DNA of 64,000 nucleotides, from NCBI GenBank assembly GCA_035702985.1, contig DASSZD010000161.1, positions 1-64,000 on the forward strand. Reading direction: 5' to 3'. The DNA comes from JAKAXG01 sp035702985. GTDB lineage: Bacteria; Actinomycetota; Acidimicrobiia; Acidimicrobiales; Palsa-688. The notes under the pieces were generated by a model that worked only from the letters and a program-made list of their open reading frames with translations, did not search any database and was not told the DNA's origin. The translations under genes were made by a program, and so were the position numbers. Numbering within the stretch: position 1 is the first letter of the stretch; each line of letters opens with the position of its first letter. Of this stretch, positions 1 through 7,869 are shown one piece after another.

Positions 1-321
1 GTCTATGCGGGTCTCGAGGGAGTGCATCGGATCGCCCGCCATGCTGCCCTCCAGGCCGAACAGCTCCCGCTCGGCCCGGTTGTTGACCACGAACGCCCCG
101 GCGGCGTCGCACGACACGATGCCGACGTCGATGGTCTCGAGGAGAGCGTCGGTGAAACCCTGCCGCCGGGCCAGCTCGTCGCTGGCAGCAGCCAGCTCGG
201 CCGCCACCGGCCCGGCGCACACCCGGCGCCGGAGCCCGCCCAGCACCGACAAACCCGCCGAGCCGACCGATCGCACCGCTCGGCGGGCACCACCGGCACG
301 AAACGATGTGCGAGCCCCCAC
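1..321 (-). CDS. PAS-domain protein, 3' end cut by the window edge
   Basis: This minus-strand frame is open from an in-frame stop at 334-336 to the left edge, so about 107 N-terminal residues are visible and the C-terminus is missing. After a basic N-terminus there is a short helix (ELAAASDELARRQGF) and then a PAS-like core with FTDALLETIDVGIVSCD, an NNRAERELFGLEG stretch and HSLETRID. This is the usual build of PAS sensors that feed GGDEF, EAL or histidine kinase outputs; the output domain lies outside the window. GTG at 321 is the first start after the upstream stop and no clear SD is seen. The PAS call rests on the visible motifs only; the function of the whole protein is unknown. Confidence 0.7.
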   Translation of the reverse strand, partial: MGARTSFRAGGARRAVRSVGSAGLSVLGGLRRRVCAGPVAAELAAASDELARRQGFTDALLETIDVGIVSCDAAGAFVVNNRAERELFGLEGSMAGDPMHSLETRID

Positions 322-362
322 GCCACCGACAGATTAACCGGTCCGGATCCTCCCGGGCCGGG

Positions 363-854
363 TCAGCTGCACAGCAGGCTCAAGAGGGCGATCTGGCGGG
401 GGCCGGTGACCGTAGACGGCCCGCTCTGCCAGTTCGAGCCGATGAGAGCGACGACGTAGAACCAGTAGCTGCCGGCCAGGAAGGTGGAACTCCATGTCGT
501 TCCGGTTAGCCCTGCAGCAGCCAGAGAGAAGCCTGATGTGGCCGAGGTGGTCGATTCGAAGACCGTATAGCTGGTGGCCCCCGGTACTGCGGTCCAGCTG
601 ACCGACAGGCTCCCGAGGAGGGTCGTCCCGCAGGCCGAGCTCACCCCCGTCGGGGCTGCGGGGGCGGACCCGGCCGTCGCCTGGCCCCCGCTGGCGCCGG
701 CCGCGACGGCCCACCCGGCCCACACCGGCTGCGGGACGGCCGGCAGGGCCCCGGAGGCCGCGCCGGAGAGAGCGGCCAGGAGACCGACCGCCCAGCGCGC
801 CGGGCCCGGGCGCGCCGGTGCCCGCCGGGGGTCACCGGGCGGGCAGCGGCTCAT
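363..854 (-). CDS. Secreted protein with one fibronectin type III-like domain
   Basis: 163 residues from ATG at 854. The N-terminus has a basic stretch followed by a hydrophobic Ala-rich segment (about residues 16-50) that reads as a signal peptide or anchor. From about residue 60 there is a single FnIII-like domain: APTGVSSACG, then the diagnostic SWTAVPGATSYTVFES strand pair and YWFYVVALIGSNWQSGPS near the end. It lies 38 bases downstream of the SipW-type secreted protein on the same strand, so the two are probably co-transcribed and exported together. FnIII modules of this kind usually mediate surface adhesion or carbohydrate contact; no catalytic residues are visible. A longer ORF upstream in the same frame has no secretion signal and overlaps the neighbouring gene, so it was not used. 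Confidence 0.7.
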   Translation of the reverse strand: MSRCPPGDPRRAPARPGPARWAVGLLAALSGAASGALPAVPQPVWAGWAVAAGASGGQATAGSAPAAPTGVSSACGTTLLGSLSVSWTAVPGATSYTVFESTTSATSGFSLAAAGLTGTTWSSTFLAGSYWFYVVALIGSNWQSGPSTVTGPRQIALLSLLCS

Positions 855-892
855 CGGGGCCCCGGTCAGCGTGGCCAGCGGGAGCCCTGGGA

Positions 893-1507
893 TCAGTAGG
901 TGTCGGTGGTCGGGCTGGTGGTGGCCGTCGCCGCCCCGCCGGTGGCGGTGACGCCGATCAGGGCCGGCATCGAGAAGTACTTGCCCTCGCACGCCGACGG
1001 TGCCCCCGCTCCCATCACGGCCTCGTCGGTGAGGGTGACCACCAGGCTCCCGGCCACGTTCGCGGCCTCCGCCGGCACCACCAGGGCGGTGGTCAGCTGC
1101 ACCGAGGTGCCGCTGGTGGCGGTGGACAGGTTCCACGTCACCGTGCTGGAGGTGGAGTCGCAGCCCGTGGCTGCGGTGGCGAGAGCGCTGTCGGTGTAGC
1201 CGGTGGCGTAGACGGTGTCGGCCGGCAGCTGCAGGGCCGTGATGGTCACCGGGAAGGCGTTGGGGTTGCTGATGCTGGCCACCACGTCCCCGTTGCCCCC
1301 CGGGTAGAGGAGGTTGCCGGCCGCCGGGGAGGCCGAGGCGGTGATGGTCAGGTTCTGCACCGAGGCGGCCTGGGCCTCGCCGCCGGTGGTGCCCGACGTC
1401 AGGCTCACCGTCCAGTTGGCCGCGGCGTAGGCCGCGTCGAACGCCAGGATCAGCCCTGCGGTTGCGGCGATGGCCCTGCCTGCGCGCGCACTCAGTCGAA
1501 ACGCCAC
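893..1507 (-). CDS. Secreted SipW/TasA-type matrix-like protein
   Basis: 204 residues from GTG at 1507, chosen because a strong SD (AAAGGAG, complement of 1514-1520) sits 6 bases upstream. The N-terminus is a basic stretch plus hydrophobic segment ending near FDAAYAAANWTV, the pattern of SipW-dependent-type signal peptides. The mature part is beta-rich and Ser/Thr/Ala-rich (VQNLTITASAS, NPNAFPVTITALQLPADT, SLVVTLTDEAVM), consistent with a TasA/camelysin-like or DUF11-like fold. It has one pair of Cys residues that could form a disulphide. It heads a two-gene unit with the FnIII protein and is divergent from the NlpC/P60 gene. No SipW-like signal peptidase is in the window. The beta-sandwich prediction is inference from composition and pattern. 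Confidence 0.65.
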   Translation of the reverse strand: MAFRLSARAGRAIAATAGLILAFDAAYAAANWTVSLTSGTTGGEAQAASVQNLTITASASPAAGNLLYPGGNGDVVASISNPNAFPVTITALQLPADTVYATGYTDSALATAATGCDSTSSTVTWNLSTATSGTSVQLTTALVVPAEAANVAGSLVVTLTDEAVMGAGAPSACEGKYFSMPALIGVTATGGAATATTSPTTDTY

Positions 1508-2022
1508 GACCTGCTCCTTTCGGACAATCCCCCGGGTGCCCCTTGCCAAGCCCGGGATTTGCTCTTCTGCCTCTTCCGTTTTCGTCGGACCAGCGGGCGT
1601 TTCGCTTGAGGCGGCGGGAACCGGCCGGAGGTCAAATGATCACAGTGGGGGGCCCGCAGCGCCGGCGGGTGTCCACTCGGTCTAGTCACCGTCGGCAGTA
1701 CGTGTACGCGTGGTGGCACGCACGGCGCGACCGGCCCCTGCTCACAGCGCGACCACTTCAGCCGGCGGGCCGGGGGCCCGAGAACCTAGATCGGCGGGTG
1801 CTCCCCCTCCCCCGATTCCGCCCGCCGAACGGAGCTGTTTGCCCTAACCCCAGGGTTGTACCGTCTGCACCTCGTACGGACCGTCTAAGTCCCGGCCTGC
1901 AGTCCCCCGGAGCCCCAGGGCCCGGTCCGGCGCCGGCCGCGAGCCGCATGCGACAAGGCGGTTGCCCGCACTCCACCAACACCGGACGCAGCCCCCCGGC
2001 TGCCTTCTCCAGGAGGCGTGAG
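1508..2022. other. 515-base divergent intergenic region
   Basis: No convincing gene on either strand. At the left it carries the SD of the SipW-type gene (1514-1520) and at the right the AGGAGG SD (2011-2016) of the NlpC/P60 gene. CGGCGGG at 1792-1798 can pair with CCCGCCG at 1821-1827, a 7-bp stem with a long loop, which is weak evidence for a leader structure. I looked for a c-di-AMP (ydaO) riboswitch, common before actinobacterial wall hydrolase genes, and did not find its conserved strings. The long leader (over 200 bases if transcription starts near the middle) still makes an RNA element possible. Confidence 0.4.
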
Positions 2023-3351
2023 ATGCGCAAGCACCACACCATTCGCACGTCCGGGCGGGTCACGGTCCGCCCAACCCGGCGCCCAGTCGCCGACGTCCTA
2101 TCCGGAGCGGCCCTGACCGGCGCTCTTCTGATCAGCCTGCACGCCGGCGGAGCCGGCGGCACCCATACCGCTTCCGCCGCCCCGCCCGCCCGGGTGGGGG
2201 GCGACCGGATCTCGCTGGTGAGCGCGGTGAGCGCCACCGGGCGGATCTGGGTGGCCTCCAGCGACGGCCACGTGACCTCGCCCAACGGGTCCCCCGTCTA
2301 CGGCCAACTGTCCACCCCCCCGTCCAGCCCGATCGTGGCTGCCGCCTCCACCCCCGACGGCAACGGCTACTGGCTGGTCGGTGCCGACGGCGGGGTGTTC
2401 GCCTTCGGTGACGCCTCCTTCCACGGGTCCACCGGGGGCATCCGGCTCAACGCCCCGATCGTCGGTATGGCCCCGACCCCCGACGGCCGCGGCTACTGGC
2501 TGGTGGCCCGTGACGGGGGGACCTTCGCCTTCGGCGACGCCGGGTTCCACGGGTCCACCGGGGGTATCCGGCTCAACGCCCCGATCGTGGGCATGACCGC
2601 CACACCCGACGGGGCCGGCTACTGGCTGGTGGCCTCCGACGGGGGGATCTTCGCCTTCGGTGACGCCTCCTTCCACGGGTCCACCGGCGGTGACCGGCTC
2701 AACGCCCCGATCGTGGCCATGGCCGCCTCCCCCTCGGGGCACGGCTACTGGCTGGTCGGCTCCGACGGCGGGGTCTTCGCCTTCGGCGACGCCGCCTTCC
2801 ACGGTTCGCTGGGGGGTGCCCCGCCCGCCTCCCCCCTGCGGGGCATGGCCGCCGACCCGGCCGGGGGCTACTGGCTGTTCGGGGCCAACGGCACCGCCTA
2901 CCCCTTCGGCCCGACCGGGGCCCGCCCGTCGGTGGCGGTGGCCGCCTCCAACGTGGCGGTCTCGGTGGCCGCGGCCAACAGCCCGGCCCCCTCGGCCGGG
3001 GCCCGGGCGCTCGCTTTCGCCGAGGCCCAGATCGGCAAGCCGTACGTCTGGGGGGCGTCGGGCCCGGGCAGCTACGACTGCTCCGGGCTGACCCAGGCGT
3101 CCTGGGCGGCGGCCGGGGTGCCGCTGGCCCGGGTGGCTTCCGGCCAGTTCAACAACGGGGTCCACGTCCCGCTGTCCGCCGCCGCTCCGGGGGACCTGGT
3201 CTTCTGGTCCAGCAACGGCACCGCGGCGGGCATCTACCACGTGGGCATATCGCTGGGGAACGGCCAGATGGTCGACGCCCCCAAGCCCGGCACGGCCGTC
3301 CGGGTGGAGGCCATCTGGCCGGGGGCCTACCCACTGGCCACCCAGCCCTGA
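2023..3351 (+). CDS. Secreted NlpC/P60 cell-wall hydrolase with 42-residue repeats
   Basis: 442 residues from ATG at 2023, set by AGGAGG at 2011-2016 with 6-base spacing. The N-terminus is Arg-rich, then a hydrophobic export segment (about residues 30-50). Residues 103-270 are four 42-residue repeats, each with a GYWLV core, DGGVFAFGDA and FHGSTGG, plus a degenerate fifth; such units are expected to pack as beta-propeller blades or a solenoid and may bind wall polymers. Residues 329-442 form an NlpC/P60 endopeptidase domain: catalytic Cys353 in YDCSGL and His406 in YHVGI, preceded by the usual IGKPYVWG. The family cleaves peptidoglycan stem peptides (D-gamma-Glu to diamino acid bonds). A second repeat protein at 29740-31506 has the same blades with a different catalytic end. 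Confidence 0.9.
   Translation: MRKHHTIRTSGRVTVRPTRRPVADVLSGAALTGALLISLHAGGAGGTHTASAAPPARVGGDRISLVSAVSATGRIWVASSDGHVTSPNGSPVYGQLSTPPSSPIVAAASTPDGNGYWLVGADGGVFAFGDASFHGSTGGIRLNAPIVGMAPTPDGRGYWLVARDGGTFAFGDAGFHGSTGGIRLNAPIVGMTATPDGAGYWLVASDGGIFAFGDASFHGSTGGDRLNAPIVAMAASPSGHGYWLVGSDGGVFAFGDAAFHGSLGGAPPASPLRGMAADPAGGYWLFGANGTAYPFGPTGARPSVAVAASNVAVSVAAANSPAPSAGARALAFAEAQIGKPYVWGASGPGSYDCSGLTQASWAAAGVPLARVASGQFNNGVHVPLSAAAPGDLVFWSSNGTAAGIYHVGISLGNGQMVDAPKPGTAVRVEAIWPGAYPLATQP
2329..2832 (+). repeat. Four tandem 126-bp in-frame repeats
   Basis: Units start at 2329, 2455, 2581 and 2707; each begins with the codons for P-I-V and encodes 42 residues. A degraded fifth unit runs to about 2910. The DNA is nearly identical over long stretches (for example the segments encoding FHGSTGG and RLNAPIV), which suggests recent unit duplication or gene conversion rather than ancient blade divergence. 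Confidence 0.85.
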
Positions 3352-3373
3352 GACCGGCCCGGGCCTGAAGGTC

Positions 3374-3394
3374 TCCCGGGGGTCGACCCCGGGA
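3374..3394. terminator. GC-rich hairpin between convergent genes
   Basis: TCCCGGGG (3374-3381) pairs perfectly with CCCCGGGA (3387-3394) around a 5-base loop. It lies between the convergent NlpC/P60 gene (ends 3351) and the MFS gene (ends 3417), so it could stop transcription from both sides. There is no T-tract, as is common in high-GC actinobacteria, so intrinsic termination is inferred from position and stem strength. Confidence 0.5.
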
Positions 3395-3426
3395 TGCCTC
3401 AGGCCGACGGGATGCCTCAGGCCGAC
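3391..3426. repeat. Tandem duplication of 18 bp at the MFS stop codon
   Basis: GGGATGCCTCAGGCCGAC occurs twice in direct tandem (3391-3408 and 3409-3426). Read on the minus strand the unit encodes I-P-S-A-stop, so the transporter's last residues and its TGA have been copied just downstream. It looks like a recent replication-slippage event that leaves the protein unchanged. Confidence 0.8.
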
Positions 3427-4703
3427 GGGATGGAGCGGGCCGTCTCGGGAGCGGCCCGCTCCGGTGAGTCCATGCCCCTGAACAGAGCCCCGTAGGCCAC
3501 GGCGTTGACCACCTGGAGGGCGCCGGCCAGGAGGAGCGGGGCGGCCAGCGCCACCTCGTCGAAGAGGTAGCCGGCGATCACCTGAGAGCCGGCCTGCGTG
3601 CCCTGGGCCGGGAGGTTGGACAGCGAAGCCACGCTGGCCCGCTCCGCCGGGTCGGCCACCGACTGGGTGAACGACTGGCGCAGCGGCAGGCCCAGGCGCT
3701 GTACCAGCATGCGCAGCAGATAAACCCCTCCGGCCACCAGGAACGACGGGGCCAGGGCCATGGGGATCAGCAGCGCCCCCTGCAGCAGGCGCACCGCCAC
3801 GATGGCCCTGACGGTCCCGAACCGGCGGCCCACGCCGGCCGCGGTGAGCGCCGACACCAGAGTGGCCACGTTGATCACGGCGAAGAGGATCCCGATCTGG
3901 CCCGGGCTGGCCCCGAACCGGCGGTGGAACCAGTAGCTGATGAACGGCCCGAGCAGCCCGATGGCCATCCCGTTGATCCCGTTGGTGATCCAGAACCGCC
4001 ACAGGACGTTCCACGACCGGCGGGGCAGCACCAGCCGGACCCGGCGGGTCCCGGCCTGCCGGGCCCGGGGCGGCTCCCGCAGCCCCAGGGCCAGCAGGCC
4101 GGCCACCGCCGCGCAGCCGGCCGCGGCCAGGAACGCCGGGCGGTAGGCGGCGGTGGCCGCCGCGCCCCGGGCCCCCCCGTGGGCCAGCCCGGCCATCAAA
4201 CCTCCAGCCAGGGCGCCCAGGGAGGCGACGAACGACAGCCGTCCGAACGCGTCGGTGCGGTGCCGGGCACCCACCGTCTCGGCTACGAACGCGCTCTCCG
4301 CCGGCTGGTAGGGGCCCACGTTGCCGGCCCCGACCCCGGCCCCGCGCCCGAAGCTGCCCAGGGCGGCGAAGACGAACAGCATGACCGGGGCCCGGTCGGT
4401 GGCGAACACCGCCGCGGCCAGGGCGGCCATCAGGGGCAGGGCCACCAGGAACGGGCGGCGGCCCAGGGCGTCGGAAGCCAGCCCGATGAAGGTGGTCATG
4501 ACCGCCGACGCCAGCGTCACCCCCAGAAACAGCAGGCCCAGTTCCACGGCGGTGAAACCCTCCGCAGCCAGGTACAGGGCGGTGACCACGCCGGCCACGG
4601 CCCGCCCGGCGCTCATGAACCCCCGGGCGGTGAGGACGATGGCCACGTTGCGGTCCACCCAGGGCGGTCGGATGGCAGCGACGATTCCCGACCGCGACAG
4701 CAT
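3417..4703 (-). CDS. MFS transporter
   Basis: 428 residues from ATG at 4703. About 12 hydrophobic segments fit the major facilitator fold. MFS motif A appears between helices 2 and 3 as GLASDALGRRP (residues 74-84), and a related glycine-rich segment (FGRGAGVGAGNVGPYQPAE) follows in the first half. The halves are joined by a basic loop (REPPRARQAGTRRVR). Substrate cannot be read from sequence. It is the last gene of a minus-strand set behind a flavin monooxygenase and a ferritin-like diiron protein, with an 80-base gap, so it may export the product of that pair or a toxic substrate. An upstream extension in the same frame overlaps the neighbouring gene and encodes no membrane segments, so it was rejected. 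Confidence 0.85.
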   Translation of the reverse strand: MLSRSGIVAAIRPPWVDRNVAIVLTARGFMSAGRAVAGVVTALYLAAEGFTAVELGLLFLGVTLASAVMTTFIGLASDALGRRPFLVALPLMAALAAAVFATDRAPVMLFVFAALGSFGRGAGVGAGNVGPYQPAESAFVAETVGARHRTDAFGRLSFVASLGALAGGLMAGLAHGGARGAAATAAYRPAFLAAAGCAAVAGLLALGLREPPRARQAGTRRVRLVLPRRSWNVLWRFWITNGINGMAIGLLGPFISYWFHRRFGASPGQIGILFAVINVATLVSALTAAGVGRRFGTVRAIVAVRLLQGALLIPMALAPSFLVAGGVYLLRMLVQRLGLPLRQSFTQSVADPAERASVASLSNLPAQGTQAGSQVIAGYLFDEVALAAPLLLAGALQVVNAVAYGALFRGMDSPERAAPETARSIPSA

Positions 4704-4783
4704 GGCTCGCAGCACGCTACCGGCGATGGCTCGGTGGCAACGTTCGGGCCGAGCGGCGCAACTACCGGGTGCCTGGCCCGGCG

Positions 4784-5848
4784 TCAGCCCTCCGGGTGCC
4801 AGTCCCCGAGGGTGTCGAACTGCTCGAGCAGGTCCGCCCCGCCCGGCCGCCCGTCGAGGGTCAGGCGCAACTCGTTCGTGAACGACGCCCGGTTGGCCGC
4901 CTCCACCGTGCCCATGGACTCGGCCAGCAGCTTGTCCCACAGCGTGGCGATCACCTCGGTCCCGGGGATCCGGCCGCCCGAGGTGGTGACGAACGTGCGG
5001 TCGCGCATCTCGGTCAGGGCGGTGCGCAGGTACTCGACGTGGGGGGTCTCGTCGGCCCTTATGCAGCCCACCAGGCGGGCCGCGTCCCCATCCCCGGCGA
5101 CCAGGTCGCGGTCCGAGAGCAGCTCTTCGGCCCAGGCGAACACGTGGAACGCCTTGATCTCGATTAACAGCACCCGGATCATGGTGGCGAGCAGCATCTC
5201 CAGACCGGTGTCGATCTGCGGGAAGGACCGGCCGGCGTTGAACCGGGCCACCCGCTCCTCCTGAGAGACGGCCGGGCCCTGGAAGCCCAGGCGCTCCAGC
5301 AGCCGGGCGGTCATGTCCCCGGTGAGGGGATGCTCGAAGGCGATGTCGCGCACCGCGAACCACATGGTGTCGTGCCCGGCCAGGCCGCCCCACCCGGCCT
5401 CGTCGCGGGCGTGGGCCTCCACCAGGCCGCGACCCAGATGGGAGGTGGCGGTGGCCCGGATGTCCTCGACGAAGAAGCGCTGCATGTCCGCCGGAGCCAG
5501 ATGGCGGATGTTGGCTCCGAACCCCTCCACCGTGCCGATGCGGGTCAGCTGGGCGATGATCGGCTCCCGGACGCCGTGGCTGAGCAGCAGCCTGGCCTGG
5601 GCCACGTTGGGGTAGGTGCCGGGCCAGCTGTCCAGGGGGGCGTCGAGGATGGCGGTGCCGAACGTCCTGCGGTGCTCGTCCTGCCAGGCCCGCACGGCCG
5701 GCACCCGGTGGCGCGTCCGGGGGGAGGCGTAGGTGCCGTCGGTCAGGAACCCGCCGTGGCAGGTGACGCCGCCGGCCCGCAACGGCTCCACGATGGGCGG
5801 GTCCATCAACAGCTCCGCCTCGGTGTAATCGAGCTGGGCGGTGGTCAT
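4784..5848 (-). CDS. Ferritin-like, probable diiron protein of unknown function
   Basis: 354 residues from ATG at 5848, which sits just after the stop of the monooxygenase gene (26-base gap). I do not recognise a named family. Several amphipathic helices carry spaced acidic and His residues that could form a carboxylate-bridged diiron site: VEDIRATATSH (Glu128, His137), IEIKAFHVFAWAEE (Glu230, His235) and a clear ExxH in DETPHVEYLR (Glu267, His270). This resembles ferritin-like oxygenases or R2-type proteins more than storage ferritins. Tight pairing with a flavin monooxygenase suggests a second oxidation step on the same substrate. The diiron assignment is an inference from motif spacing; a catalytically inactive helical protein is the alternative. 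Confidence 0.6.
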   Translation of the reverse strand: MTTAQLDYTEAELLMDPPIVEPLRAGGVTCHGGFLTDGTYASPRTRHRVPAVRAWQDEHRRTFGTAILDAPLDSWPGTYPNVAQARLLLSHGVREPIIAQLTRIGTVEGFGANIRHLAPADMQRFFVEDIRATATSHLGRGLVEAHARDEAGWGGLAGHDTMWFAVRDIAFEHPLTGDMTARLLERLGFQGPAVSQEERVARFNAGRSFPQIDTGLEMLLATMIRVLLIEIKAFHVFAWAEELLSDRDLVAGDGDAARLVGCIRADETPHVEYLRTALTEMRDRTFVTTSGGRIPGTEVIATLWDKLLAESMGTVEAANRASFTNELRLTLDGRPGGADLLEQFDTLGDWHPEG

Positions 5849-5873
5849 GGTGGGGTCTCTCCCGGGTCCAGGG

Positions 5874-7358
5874 TCAGCGACCGGTGGCCGCCCCGACCGG
5901 GGCGGAGGACATGTCGAGGCACTGGCCCCGGTCGCCGAAGGTGGCGTCGAGCAGGTCGAGCACGTAGTTCTGGCGGATCCGCCACGGCGCCACCGGGCCC
6001 TGCTTGGGCAGGATGGAGGTGGCGCGGGTGACGTAACCCGACGTGAGGGGCAGGAACGGCTGGGCCTCCATCCCCTCCGCCGACGGGCGGGGCACCACCC
6101 GGAGCGCACCCCTCCGGCGCATGCGGCGCAGCAGCCGGCACACCGCCCTCGAGGTGAGATCCGAGCGGAGGGTCCACGAGGCGTTGGTGTAGCCGAAGCA
6201 GAAGGCCAGGTTGGGGACGCCGCTCAGCATGAACCCCCGGTAGACGAACCGGTCGGCGGGGTCCACGGTCTCACCGTCGACGGAAAGGTCGATGCCCCCA
6301 CAGGTCACCAGCTCCAAACCGGTGGCGGAGACGATGACATCGGCCTCGATGTGGCGGCCGGAGGCCAGCTGGATGCCGTCCGGCGTGAAGGTCTCGATGT
6401 GGTCGGTGACGAGAGCCATGGTCCCGGCTGCCAGCGCCTCGAAGAAGTCGCCGTCGGGTACCAGGCACATGCGCTGGTCCCACGGCCGGTAGGTGGGGGT
6501 GAGATGGGTGCCCAGGTCGAAATCGGCGGGCAGGGCGGCGGCGGCCTGCTTGAGGATCATCCGCTTGGCGACCTCCGGGCGGCGCTGGCACAGCTGGTAG
6601 AAGGCCGTGCCGCGGGCCACGTTCTTCCATCGGAGCGCCCCGTGGGCCATCCGCCGGGGCAGGCGCCGCTTGACCTTCTCGGCCATCGGGTCCACCGAGG
6701 GGGCGGAGACTATCCAGGTGGGGGTGCGCTGGACGATGGTGACGGACGCGGCGTCGGATGCCATGGCCGGCCCCAGGGTGACCGCGGTGGCCCCGCTGCC
6801 GATGATCACCACCTTCTTCCCCGAGTAGTCCAGATCCTCGGGCCAGTGCTGGGGATGGACCAGCGCCCCGGCGAACGAATCCCGGCCCGGGAACTCCGGG
6901 AAGTGACCCCGGTCGTAGCGGTAGTAGCCCGAGCACAGGTAGAGAAAATTGCAGGTGATGCGGCTGGAGCCGGTCGCGCCGTCCGGCCCGGACCGCTCGA
7001 CGTCGAGGGTCCAGCGGTTGTCGGGCGAGGACCACGAGGCGCCCACCACCCGGTGGCCGTAGCGGATCCGCCCGTCGATGCCGTTCTCGGCGGCGGTCCG
7101 GCGGATGTAGCGCAGGATGGACGGGCCGTCGGCGATGGACTTGGCGTCGTCCCAGGGGCGGAACGGGTAGCCGAGGGTGTACATGTCCGAATCCGATCGG
7201 ACGCCCGGGTAGCGGAACAGGTCCCAGGTCCCGCCCATGGACTGGCGGCCCTCCAGGATGGTGTACGACCGGTCGGGGCACATGGTCTGCAGCCGGTAGG
7301 CGGCCCCCACCCCGGACAGTCCGGCTCCGACGATGACGACGTCCAGGTGTTCGGCCAC
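5874..7358 (-). CDS. Flavin-containing (Baeyer-Villiger type) monooxygenase
   Basis: 494 residues from ATG at 7358. The N-terminus holds the FAD Rossmann motif GAGLSGVGAA (11-20) followed by EGRQSMGGTWDLFRYPG typical of the EtaA/MymA branch. The Baeyer-Villiger fingerprint FxGxxxHxxxW is intact as F162-A-G-A-L-V-H168-P-Q-H-W172, and the NADPH Rossmann motif GSGATA is at 187-192. Such enzymes use NADPH and O2 to insert oxygen next to ketones or to oxidise heteroatoms. It is the first gene of a three-gene minus-strand unit with the ferritin-like protein and MFS pump. Length and motif order match full-length family members. Substrate is unknown; a small inverted repeat upstream (7383-7401) may be a control site. 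Confidence 0.9.
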   Translation of the reverse strand: MAEHLDVVIVGAGLSGVGAAYRLQTMCPDRSYTILEGRQSMGGTWDLFRYPGVRSDSDMYTLGYPFRPWDDAKSIADGPSILRYIRRTAAENGIDGRIRYGHRVVGASWSSPDNRWTLDVERSGPDGATGSSRITCNFLYLCSGYYRYDRGHFPEFPGRDSFAGALVHPQHWPEDLDYSGKKVVIIGSGATAVTLGPAMASDAASVTIVQRTPTWIVSAPSVDPMAEKVKRRLPRRMAHGALRWKNVARGTAFYQLCQRRPEVAKRMILKQAAAALPADFDLGTHLTPTYRPWDQRMCLVPDGDFFEALAAGTMALVTDHIETFTPDGIQLASGRHIEADVIVSATGLELVTCGGIDLSVDGETVDPADRFVYRGFMLSGVPNLAFCFGYTNASWTLRSDLTSRAVCRLLRRMRRRGALRVVPRPSAEGMEAQPFLPLTSGYVTRATSILPKQGPVAPWRIRQNYVLDLLDATFGDRGQCLDMSSAPVGAATGR

Positions 7359-7382
7359 GGATCAACCCCCCGAGCTTGCTAT

Positions 7383-7401
7383 CGCTGTTAACCAACCAGC
7401 G
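7383..7401. promoter_or_regulatory. Possible operator upstream of the monooxygenase gene
   Basis: CGCTG (7383-7387) and CAGCG (7397-7401) form an inverted repeat around TTAACCAAC, 25-43 bases upstream of the monooxygenase start. Oxygenase-exporter units are often run by TetR- or MarR-type repressors that bind such repeats, but no regulator gene is adjacent. Low confidence. Confidence 0.25.
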
Positions 7402-7447
7402 TAGTCCCGGTCCCCGGGGCCGTCCCGGGCGGCGCCAGACTGGCCAG

Positions 7448-7837
7448 GTGCTGATAGTCGATGCGGCCAACGTGGTCGGCTCCCGGCCCGACGGGTGGTG
7501 GCGGGACCGGCCCGGGGCGGCGACCCGGTTGGTCGCCCAACTGGGCGCGGCGGTCACCGCCGGGCGACTGGCCGGGCCGGATCTGCCCGTCATAGTGGTG
7601 CTGGAGGGCCGGGCCCGCACCGCCGACCCGGCTCCGGTGCCCGGGGTGACAGTGGTGCGGGCCCAGGGATCCGGCGACGACGCCGTGGTGGCCGCCACCG
7701 GGGAGGCCGCCGGCGGCCAGCCGGTAGCGGTGGTCACCGCGGACCGGACCCTGGCGGGGAGGGTGCGCTCCGCCGGCGGGGAAATCCGGCCGCCCGGCTG
7801 GCTCCTCGATCTCCTCGCCGATATTCGCCAGGGTTGA
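7448..7837 (+). CDS. NYN/PIN-like domain protein
   Basis: 129 residues from GTG at 7448, the start that places the first beta strand (LIVDAANVVGSRPDGWW) at the N-terminus. The pattern matches NYN domains of the PIN-like nuclease fold: Asp5 and Asn8 in the first strand, a central acidic SGDDAVV (Asp77/Asp78), and VVTADRTL (Asp99), which together could bind one metal. Relatives include YacP/Rae1-type ribosome or RNA nucleases, but the substrate is not predictable here. The stop codon (7835-7837) overlaps the -35 element of the downstream metal transporter promoter, so the two genes appear separately controlled. There is no visible SD; translation may be leaderless. Confidence 0.75.
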   Translation: MLIVDAANVVGSRPDGWWRDRPGAATRLVAQLGAAVTAGRLAGPDLPVIVVLEGRARTADPAPVPGVTVVRAQGSGDDAVVAATGEAAGGQPVAVVTADRTLAGRVRSAGGEIRPPGWLLDLLADIRQG

Positions 7838-7863
7838 CAAAATAAGTTAGGTGTCCCTAACTT
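7834..7863 (+). promoter_or_regulatory. Promoter and 20-bp palindromic operator of the NRAMP-like gene
   Basis: TTGACA at 7834-7839 and TAACTT at 7858-7863 are spaced by 18 bases, and the GTG start at 7870 lies 7 bases past the -10 element, so transcription should begin at or next to the start codon. A perfect palindrome AAGTTAGG-TGTC-CCTAACTT covers 7844-7863, filling the spacer and the -10 box. The TTAGG/CCTAA half-sites resemble DtxR/IdeR/MntR-family operators, although the gap between them (4 bases) is shorter than in the classical DtxR box. The obvious reading is metal-dependent repression of a metal importer. Confidence 0.7.
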
Positions 7864-7869
7864 CGTGTC

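Noticed and set aside
1620..2010. c-di-AMP (ydaO-type) riboswitch before the NlpC/P60 gene
   Set aside because: The context is typical, but the conserved strings and pseudoknot partners of the family could not be found; only a weak 7-bp stem is visible.
2329..2832. CRISPR-like or minisatellite array
   Set aside because: The 126-bp units are in-frame protein repeats without spacers and encode conserved blades.
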